From NCBI GenBank assembly GCA_002441125.1, contig DJVI01000025.1:1-12718 (forward strand): a DNA stretch of 12,718 bases, read 5' to 3'. This stretch comes from Caldifarciminota bacterium UBA6260. GTDB taxonomy: Bacteria > Hydrothermota > 32-111. Under the pieces are notes generated by a model that was not told where the DNA came from, ran no database searches, and was given only the letters and a program-made list of their open reading frames with translations. The position numbers and the translations under genes were made by a program. Shown piece by piece: positions 5,443-10,948 of the stretch. Numbering within the stretch: the stretch's first letter is position 1; each line of letters opens with the position of its first letter.

Positions 5443-6584
5443 TAAAATCCTCCTTTTATAAGATATTCCTTCTCTTCAAAAAAGAGTTTTGAACCTATAA
5501 AGCATGACCCGTTAACAATTTTGAAATTTATAATAGTCTCAACCTCTTTTAAACTGTTATAATTTATGGTCAAAGATGATTCGAGATTGTTTTTAAAAAA
5601 ATAACCTTTCAACCTTCCGGAAATATCAAAACAGATCATTGTATCCTGTTCAACTGATGTTTGGAGATCAAAAAATTTTGATTCGAAAAGAAAACTCGAG
5701 TTCAAATTAATTTTATTTTTATAAAAAGGCATGAAATCCAAGTAAATATTTTTTTCAACAAATCTTAAACCTAAATTAAAAAAAAGATCTTTTTGTGGAT
5801 AGGAAATATCCAAATTACCGTAAACTGAAAGTTGGGGCAAAATCCTTTGTAAAAGACCCGATGTAAAATTTAAAGTAGAATCATAAAATAATTCGAAATT
5901 GTAGTTGGTCAGAAAAAGATTTCCAAAATATTTTGAGTATAAAAGATGTTTAAAACTTTTATCAAAAGTATTAAACTTTTCAAGAGAATACAGATAAAAA
6001 TTCTTTCCGTAAAAAAAGATTTTTGAAATAAGAATCTTAGAAAGGTCATAGCCAATCCTCGATGAAAAAAAATCATTTTGATAACCAAAAAGAAAATATT
6101 TTTCAAAATCGTTCAAGTTTATTTCGGTGTTTAAAAATCTATATTTAAAAATAAGTTGATTATCGTACCTGTAAAGGTTTCCAGAACTTATCTGAAAGTT
6201 TGAAAAACCTTTGAAAAATTTAGATGAATCACTTTTAAAAAGGGAAGTGAATATCTTTGTTGAGTATTTATCTGAAATTAGATTCACATCATAATTTAAA
6301 GGTGAAGGGGTTATGAAATCGTAGAACAAAAAAGCAAAATCTTTTCTTATATAGATATTTTTAATTTGGAAGTCATAAAAACAATAATTAAGGAGAAAAT
6401 CTTTCTGATAAAGGACTTTTCTGTTTTCCGATAAATTTTCAAAATCAAAAACTGTTCTTATACTCTTTTTAACAAGAAAATAGGGATACCTTTCGTAAGA
6501 ATCACCGGAATACATATATGTATCGGTTTTGAACGAAAAAATAAAAATTGGAAAATATAAAATTAAAAGAAAAAATTTTCTCAT
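5424..6584 (-). CDS. Unrecognised exported protein, probable outer-membrane beta-barrel
   Basis: I do not recognise a family for this 386-residue protein. It begins with a clear signal peptide (MRKFFLLILYFPIFIFSF). The mature part has no hydrophobic helices. It is made of short alternating, aromatic-rich stretches separated by polar turns, such as LFLTNYNFELFYDSTLNF and YLDFMPFYKNKINLNSSF. It closes with GGFYWKFLD, close to the aromatic C-terminal strand of outer-membrane barrels. That pattern suggests a barrel of perhaps 14-18 strands. Its ATG overlaps the maf TGA (ATGA) without its own ribosome site, and its end contains the ribosome site and start of the DUF4159 gene. The pair may act together in the envelope. 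The barrel assignment is inference from composition. Confidence 0.7.
   Translation of the reverse strand: MRKFFLLILYFPIFIFSFKTDTYMYSGDSYERYPYFLVKKSIRTVFDFENLSENRKVLYQKDFLLNYCFYDFQIKNIYIRKDFAFLFYDFITPSPLNYDVNLISDKYSTKIFTSLFKSDSSKFFKGFSNFQISSGNLYRYDNQLIFKYRFLNTEINLNDFEKYFLFGYQNDFFSSRIGYDLSKILISKIFFYGKNFYLYSLEKFNTFDKSFKHLLYSKYFGNLFLTNYNFELFYDSTLNFTSGLLQRILPQLSVYGNLDISYPQKDLFFNLGLRFVEKNIYLDFMPFYKNKINLNSSFLFESKFFDLQTSVEQDTMICFDISGRLKGYFFKNNLESSLTINYNSLKEVETIINFKIVNGSCFIGSKLFFEEKEYLIKGGFYWKFLD
5440..5454 (-). promoter_or_regulatory. Ribosome site deciding a CTG start
   Basis: AGGAGG (5454-5449), then ATTTTA, then CTG (5442-5440). No ATG, GTG or TTG lies at suitable spacing in this frame. The site lies within the last codons of the upstream gene, whose stop is at 5426-5424. 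Confidence 0.6.
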
Positions 6585-7177
6585 TTTTTTATGAACTCAA
6601 AGATATCCATTTTTGTTATCTTTTTGAACATTTTTGAGAATAGAAAAATTGGAAAACCAACTACATTGAAAAAATCACCATCAATCCTTTCAATAAAAAT
6701 TGATGCTTCCTCCTGAACAGCGTATCCACCAGCTTTATCAAGAAAAGAAGCATTCTCTAAATACCATTTCAATTCTTTATCAAATATTTTTCTAAAAAAT
6801 ACTTCGGTTTTTGTATAATCTGATAAAACTTTGTCCTTATAAGTCAGAGTTATTCCAGTGTAGACGGAATGTTTTTTCCCTGAAAGCATTTTCATTATCC
6901 TATAACCATCTCTTTTGTCTAAAGGCTTACCAACTATTTTTCGATCAACATAAACTATAGTATCCGCACTTATCAAGAGTTGGTTTTCATTCTTTAAAAC
7001 AGATTTCGCTTTCTCATAAGAGCAGAGAATAACGAAATCAACAGGGTCTTTCACTTCTGGATGATTTTCAGAATGGGAATGTTTAACAATTTTGAATTCA
7101 ACACCGAGAGATTTTAAAAGTTCTATCCTTCTTTGAGATTCTGACGCAAGAACTATTTCAATATTATTTTTTTTCAT
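6581..7177 (-). CDS. maf: Maf-family nucleotide pyrophosphatase
   Basis: This 198-residue cytoplasmic enzyme belongs to the Maf/HAM1-like superfamily, which hydrolyses non-canonical or pyrimidine nucleoside triphosphates to monophosphates. Motifs in order are LASESQRRIELLKSLG (10-25), SADTIV with the catalytic-type Asp D72, GKPLDK (84-88), LSGKKHSVYTGI (98-109), DKAGGYAVQE (147-156) and NVVGFP (171-176). The length is normal for the family. The subtype (dTTP/UTP or m7GTP preference) cannot be assigned safely: the motif reads GYAVQE where most dTTPases have AYGIQG. The ATG at 7177 overlaps the end of the acetyltransferase gene by 14 nt. The stop overlaps the next gene by 4 nt, so this is the middle of a coupled set. 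Confidence 0.92.
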   Translation of the reverse strand: MKKNNIEIVLASESQRRIELLKSLGVEFKIVKHSHSENHPEVKDPVDFVILCSYEKAKSVLKNENQLLISADTIVYVDRKIVGKPLDKRDGYRIMKMLSGKKHSVYTGITLTYKDKVLSDYTKTEVFFRKIFDKELKWYLENASFLDKAGGYAVQEEASIFIERIDGDFFNVVGFPIFLFSKMFKKITKMDIFEFIKK

Positions 7178-7658
7178 CTATTTTTCTTAAAATCCTACAA
7201 GGGTTCCCTGCAGCTATAACATTCGCAGGAATATTTTTTGTAACAACAGAACCTGCACCTATGATACTGTTTTCTCCAATTGTAACATTTGAAAGTATAA
7301 CCGAATTTGTTCCGATAGATGCACCTTTTTTTATAAGAGTTTTTTCAACCTTCCAATCATTTTCAGTCTGTAACTCACCCTGTGAATTTGTTGCCCTTGG
7401 GTATTTATCGTTTATAAACATAACTCCATGACCTATAAAAACATTGTCCTCTATCTCAACTCCTTCACATATAAAAGAATGTGATGATATTTTACAATTT
7501 TTTCCAATTGTAGCATTCTTCTGTATTTCAACAAAGGCACCAACTTTCGTATTATCTCCAATAGTACAACCGTAAAGATTTGTGAACTGGTAAATTTTAA
7601 CATTTTTCCCAAGTTTAACATCACTGGCAATACATCTAAAATCTTTTTCTTTATCCAT
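7164..7658 (-). CDS. Hexapeptide-repeat N-acetyltransferase, WbpD/WlbB-like
   Basis: This 164-residue protein is almost wholly a left-handed beta-helix, seen as repeated [LIV]-G-x4 hexads: VKLGKN, TIGDNT, TIGKNC, FIGHGV, SIGTNS, TIGENS, IIGAGS. The FINDKYPRATN loop (about residues 81-91) and the closing GAGSVVTKNIPANVIAAGNP stretch are typical of acetyltransferases acting on UDP-3-amino sugars, such as WbpD/WlbB of O-antigen sugar synthesis. It therefore probably acetylates a nucleotide sugar for surface polysaccharide. No other pathway genes are in the window, so the substrate is inferred. A longer frame reaches 7715 but crosses the HU terminator. The ATG at 7658 has GGAGG 4 nt upstream and starts directly before the helix. 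No clear promoter of its own is visible. Confidence 0.82.
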   Translation of the reverse strand: MDKEKDFRCIASDVKLGKNVKIYQFTNLYGCTIGDNTKVGAFVEIQKNATIGKNCKISSHSFICEGVEIEDNVFIGHGVMFINDKYPRATNSQGELQTENDWKVEKTLIKKGASIGTNSVILSNVTIGENSIIGAGSVVTKNIPANVIAAGNPCRILRKIDEKK

Positions 7659-7667
7659 CTTTCCTCC
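7656..7667 (-). promoter_or_regulatory. Ribosome site fixing the acetyltransferase start
   Basis: GGAGG (7667-7663), then AAAG, then ATG (7658-7656). It supports the shorter protein and excludes the frame extension through the terminator hairpin to 7715. Confidence 0.75.
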
Positions 7668-7673
7668 ATAGAT

Positions 7674-7702
7674 AAAAAAAAGGGGGAAGTAAACTTCCCC
7701 CT
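7674..7702 (-). terminator. Intrinsic terminator of the HU gene
   Basis: On the minus strand AGGGGGAAG and CTTCCCCCT form a 9-bp stem with the 4-nt loop TTTA (7702-7681), followed by seven T (7680-7674). It begins 20 nt after the HU stop codon. A second small dyad (GAAC-AGA-GTTC, 7713-7703) abuts it. The downstream acetyltransferase starts 16 nt after the T-run, so downstream genes depend on read-through or an unseen promoter. Confidence 0.92.
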
Positions 7703-7721
7703 GAACTCTGTTCAATCCCTA

Positions 7722-7994
7722 TTACTTCACAGCATCTTTTAGTTTTGCACCAGCTTTGAAGTGTGGAACTCTTTTTGCTTTGATTTTGATAACTTCTTTT
7801 GTCTGTGGGTTGATTCCCTTGCGTGCTTTTCTGTTTTTCACGGAAAATGTTCCGAAACCGATCAATGTGACTGGTTTGTTTTTCTTCAATGATGCTGTAA
7901 TTCCTTCAACCATTGCATCGATTGCATCGTTTGCTGCTTTTTTTGAAATTCCAGCTTTCTTCGCGATTGCATCAATCATCTCTTTTTTGTTCAT
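7722..7994 (-). CDS. hup: HU-family DNA-binding histone-like protein
   Basis: This 90-residue nucleoid protein bends and compacts DNA as a dimer. The N-terminal helices start MNKKEMIDAIAKKAG, followed by VTLIGFGTFSVKNRKARKG (42-60). The DNA-clamping arm carries INPQTKE with the intercalating proline P63, then the end VPHFKAGAKLKDAV. The length is exactly that of HU. The gene is visibly richer in G and C than its neighbours, consistent with codon choice for high expression. It stands alone between a consensus promoter and a strong terminator. AGGAGG lies 7 nt before the ATG. IHF is less likely because the arm and C-terminus match HU, but the HU/IHF split is not certain in deep lineages. Confidence 0.96.
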   Translation of the reverse strand: MNKKEMIDAIAKKAGISKKAANDAIDAMVEGITASLKKNKPVTLIGFGTFSVKNRKARKGINPQTKEVIKIKAKRVPHFKAGAKLKDAVK

Positions 7995-8025
7995 CCTTTT
8001 TCCTCCTTTTTAGGTTTACACTTTT

Positions 8026-8054
8026 ATATTATATCTTTTTATCGTATTTGTCAA
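8026..8054 (-). promoter_or_regulatory. Strong sigma-70 promoter of the HU gene
   Basis: A perfect TTGACA -35 box (8054-8049) lies 17 nt upstream of TAATAT (8031-8026); an overlapping TATAAT (8033-8028) is at 15 nt. The start would be near 8020, giving a 5' UTR of about 25 nt with AGGAGG (8007-8002). Confidence 0.75.
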
Positions 8055-8088
8055 GGGGTAATCTGTAAAAAACCTTTTAAATAGAGGG

Positions 8089-10107
8089 TTAGGGAAGGAG
8101 AGGGCCAAAAATTCCTTTATTTATTGAGATTTCTGGAATATCCTTTATCGAAATTTGAAAATCGTATTTAAAGACGGAAGAATATGATGATATCATAAAT
8201 CTCGCTTGCCAACAATGAAGAGAACGATTCAAGGATGCGGTGAAGGAAACAAATTTCTTATTTTTAAAATCGTATAGGGTTGAAAAAAGAGCGTTTAAAT
8301 TTTCTCCAACATCTATATTAAAACTCCCATTTAAATAGTTTGAAATTATTGTATCGTTTTTCTGCAATGAATAACTTAAAGAAATGTTAGCTTTTTTGAA
8401 ATCGTTGAAAGGGTTAAAAATTTCCTGCGAAAAAGATAAAATATAATTTTCAGAAAGTTTTTTGTTGTATGGATTAAAGGAATGGTTCATTTGCAAATTT
8501 ATCTTTTTTTCAGGTAGTAAACCGTTATATATGCTTATATTAGCAAAGGAATCAGTTTTTAAATTATAGTAAAGGTTCATATTGTTTCTCAAAAGCAAAA
8601 TTTTTTCATTCGAACTTTTCCCTTCAAAAATATTTGAGAATGAGAACAATAATCTTCGCTCATCATTTATACTATCCAAAGATTCTTTTCCATTAAAGAA
8701 AATTTTATTCCCCCCTTCAAAACTTATTTCAGGGATGAATGTGTGCCTGAACTTTTCAAACGGTTTTATCGAGAAAAGAGATATACCATAAATCTGAGTG
8801 TTCAATTTTAAAGAGTATTTACCTTCAACAACATTTTTTACAAGAAAAGAATCGGAGTTGAATGAAAGGTTATAGTTGGGTAAAAAGTTTAGGTAGTAAA
8901 GTAGTTTATAGAATGTATCGAAATTGTTCGTCACCCTTAAATTCAAACTTCTTCTTTCAGAAATTGTGTCCTTTAAAATATTTTGACTAATAGAGTGAGA
9001 GTTCTGATAGTTTATACCATTTGGAAGAAGATAATTTAATTTTAGAAAATTAACCTTCTTGAAATAACCGTTATAAACAGGAATATTCATACTTATCTGT
9101 CCTGTATAAAAATTTTCCCTTCTATCAAAACTCACGAAAGAGTTGTAAAAGTTGAAACTTTTTTGAAAAGAGATAAAGGAGTAAGCTTCCCTTTTAAGAT
9201 CAATGATAAGTGTATCCGAATAATCTGTATATGTTGAAAAATCAGATTCAAAATCAATTTTACTTTTAAGGTTTATGTCATAAAAAAGTTTATGAGAGTA
9301 ATCACCTGAAATGTTCCATCTTCTTTTAGAATCTCTCTCAAATATTAGATTACTAATAAGATTCAAAGATAGTATAGGATTAAAAAGGACTCTCAACTCG
9401 TAACCAAAAAGATAGCCTCTCCTTTGGATGTAATCTAAATTAAATGTCATATCGGAGTAATCGTTTGTTGCCCAAAAATATGACAACTGTTTCACATAGA
9501 ATCCATCCAAAGATGTGTAACCTGGTTTAGGCATCAAAAATCCACTTTTTCTTGTTGTTGCAATCGGGATAACGAAAAAGGGAATAGCTGCTATTGGAAC
9601 TTCTTTAACAAAAAGAACTATTGGAAACACCATCGCTCTATCTTCTTTGTATAGAAAGGTTTTATAAGAATAGAACCAATAGTCAGGTTCGTCATTTTTA
9701 CAAGTCGTGAAAATACCTTTTTCTATTTCAAACTCATTCTCATTTTTCACATTTATAATATCACCTTTCAGTTGAACTTTTTGTATCCGTGTTGTCCCTT
9801 TGTAAACTAAACCATTTTTCTTTTTATAGTTGAAATCAATAGAATCAGATTCAATTTTGAAATCGTTGAACTCCATCTTTACATTTTTGAATGCAAGAAG
9901 TTTTGAAGAATCAGGAAAAACCAACAACGAATCTGCAGAAATTTTCAACGAGTCTGTTTCTATTATTGAATTTTTTATAAGTAGAACACTTTTATTTTCA
10001 TTGTTGTACATTATACAATCAGCGTTAAAGTTTATTTTTTCCTCTTTTGAATTCAAAAATAGAAAGAAAAAAAGAAAGGATAAAAATATTCTAAATCTGA
10101 TTTTCAT
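8089..10107 (-). CDS. lptD: LptD (OstA) LPS-assembly outer-membrane protein
   Basis: This 672-residue protein is the outer-membrane translocon that inserts lipopolysaccharide into the outer leaflet. A signal peptide (about 1-20) precedes an OstA/LptA-like beta-jellyroll (about 25-130). The diagnostic entry to the barrel follows: FTTCKNDEPDYWFYS, then IPFFVIPIATTRKSGFLMP, then a long stretch of alternating strands to the end. It has three cysteines, C31, C136 and C632 (in LHCWQ). They appear to match the E. coli positions C31, C173 and the C724/C725 pair, so one non-consecutive disulfide could still form. It is shorter than the roughly 784-residue E. coli protein. ATG 10107 is preferred over TTG 10116; both overlap the end of lspA (17 or 26 nt), and AAAGGG directly abuts the ATG, so coupling to lspA is likely. 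Confidence 0.9.
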   Translation of the reverse strand: MKIRFRIFLSFLFFFLFLNSKEEKINFNADCIMYNNENKSVLLIKNSIIETDSLKISADSLLVFPDSSKLLAFKNVKMEFNDFKIESDSIDFNYKKKNGLVYKGTTRIQKVQLKGDIINVKNENEFEIEKGIFTTCKNDEPDYWFYSYKTFLYKEDRAMVFPIVLFVKEVPIAAIPFFVIPIATTRKSGFLMPKPGYTSLDGFYVKQLSYFWATNDYSDMTFNLDYIQRRGYLFGYELRVLFNPILSLNLISNLIFERDSKRRWNISGDYSHKLFYDINLKSKIDFESDFSTYTDYSDTLIIDLKREAYSFISFQKSFNFYNSFVSFDRRENFYTGQISMNIPVYNGYFKKVNFLKLNYLLPNGINYQNSHSISQNILKDTISERRSLNLRVTNNFDTFYKLLYYLNFLPNYNLSFNSDSFLVKNVVEGKYSLKLNTQIYGISLFSIKPFEKFRHTFIPEISFEGGNKIFFNGKESLDSINDERRLLFSFSNIFEGKSSNEKILLLRNNMNLYYNLKTDSFANISIYNGLLPEKKINLQMNHSFNPYNKKLSENYILSFSQEIFNPFNDFKKANISLSYSLQKNDTIISNYLNGSFNIDVGENLNALFSTLYDFKNKKFVSFTASLNRSLHCWQARFMISSYSSVFKYDFQISIKDIPEISINKGIFGPLLP

Positions 10108-10591
10108 CCCTTTCAAAAAAGAGAATAGAGATTAAAAGAATAGCAATACCAACAGAAATTGAAGCGTCGGCTATATTGAATATAGCGAATCTCCATCCCT
10201 TCGTTCCAAAATTCAAGAAATCAATAACTACACCAGATTTAATCCTATCATAGTTGTTGCCAAAAGCCCCACCTATTATCATAGAGAGAGCAACAATTTT
10301 AACATACCCGAAATTTGTTCTAAAAAAGTATACAAGAAGGATAAAAATCGCTACAATGTTTAACAAAAGCATTGTGGTTGAGTTTCCTATCCTTATAGAG
10401 AAAGCAACATTTGGATTCAAAACATAGGTCAATTTGAAAAACCATCCCCATACAGATACAGTTTCACCAAGTTCCATGTTGTTAACAACAAGAATCTTTG
10501 TCAGCCTGTCCAGAAATATAACGAAAAAAATAACAGGCAAACCTAACTTTAATTTTCTTTTAAAATCAACTATTCCAAATTTTTCCATCAT
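10091..10591 (-). CDS. lspA: Lipoprotein signal peptidase II
   Basis: This 166-residue inner-membrane aspartyl protease cleaves the signal peptide from diacylated prolipoproteins. Four hydrophobic helices are visible. The conserved DRLTK lies at residues 28-32. The catalytic pair lies in GNNYDRIKSGVVIDFL (D124) and FNIADASI (D142). The N-[GP]-x-A-A-F-type motif reads NPNVAF here, a mild variant. The length is typical. The first ATG overlaps the TGA of the zinc-finger gene (ATGA), with AAGG 5 nt upstream. A second in-frame ATG follows at once, so the start could be one codon later. The gene sits between a zinc-finger regulator gene and lptD in an envelope-maturation operon. Confidence 0.95.
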   Translation of the reverse strand: MMEKFGIVDFKRKLKLGLPVIFFVIFLDRLTKILVVNNMELGETVSVWGWFFKLTYVLNPNVAFSIRIGNSTTMLLLNIVAIFILLVYFFRTNFGYVKIVALSMIIGGAFGNNYDRIKSGVVIDFLNFGTKGWRFAIFNIADASISVGIAILLISILFFERDENQI

Positions 10592-10947
10592 TTTGCCTTT
10601 TCAGAACATTTTATACACAGTTTTGTGAACGGAAGAGCCTTCAGCCTTTTCATCGAGATCTCTTCTCCACATATTTCACATATTCCATAAGTACCATTTT
10701 CTAACCTCGATATCGCATCATCTATCTCCCTTATCTCCTTAATAAGATCGTTCAAATTTATCGAATTTGTTTCAAGGGAAGCGGCATCTGTTCCAATATC
10801 AGCGGAATGGTAAGGATATGCTGATGTCTCGGAAGATATATAATCGTTTGAATTTAACCTTTCCTGATATTCTTTCAATATCTTTTGTTTTTCCTGTTTC
10901 AATTTGATAAGTTCATGTTCAATACTTTTTTTTGTCCTTTTATCCAT
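10588..10947 (-). CDS. TraR/DksA-family C4 zinc-finger protein
   Basis: This 119-residue protein has the DksA/TraR layout. A Lys/Glu-rich coiled-coil helix (about 5-32) is followed by a turn region SADIGTDAA (48-56) and a second helix (about 63-83). A C4 zinc finger follows, with C90-x2-C93-x17-C111-x2-C114. DksA-type proteins bind the secondary channel of RNA polymerase and tune promoters with ppGpp. The acidic tip residues differ from the E. coli DxxDxA (here D50 and D54-A55), closer to the YteA/YocK subgroup, so a true DksA role is unproven. GGAGG lies 6 nt before the ATG, which follows the ileS stop after 1 nt. It overlaps lspA by 4 nt. The ileS-dksA/traR-lspA order recurs in other bacteria. 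Confidence 0.85.
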   Translation of the reverse strand: MDKRTKKSIEHELIKLKQEKQKILKEYQERLNSNDYISSETSAYPYHSADIGTDAASLETNSINLNDLIKEIREIDDAISRLENGTYGICEICGEEISMKRLKALPFTKLCIKCSEKAK

Positions 10948-10948
10948 A

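Noticed and set aside
5234..5461. Plus-strand 75-codon frame opposite the DUF4159 and barrel genes
   Set aside because: No ribosome site or recognisable protein; it is a shadow of real minus-strand genes. The same holds for other plus-strand frames opposite iscU, HU, lptD and ileS.
7659..7715. N-terminal extension of the acetyltransferase to 7715
   Set aside because: It would translate through the HU terminator hairpin, adds residues unlike the family, and ignores the GGAGG site before ATG 7658.
7912..7935. Short tandem repeat (GCATCGATT/GCATCGTTT) in the HU gene
   Set aside because: It is explained by repeated Asp-Ala-Ile codons in the HU protein (NDAIDAM).
8059..8095. Possible terminator after lptD (AACC/GGTT stem followed by T-run on the minus strand)
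   Set aside because: Only a 4-bp stem with a 12-nt loop; too weak to call, although transcription may end near here before the HU promoter.
10114..10116. TTG at 10116 as the lptD start
   Set aside because: There is no ribosome site before it and ATG follows three codons later; the choice changes only three residues.
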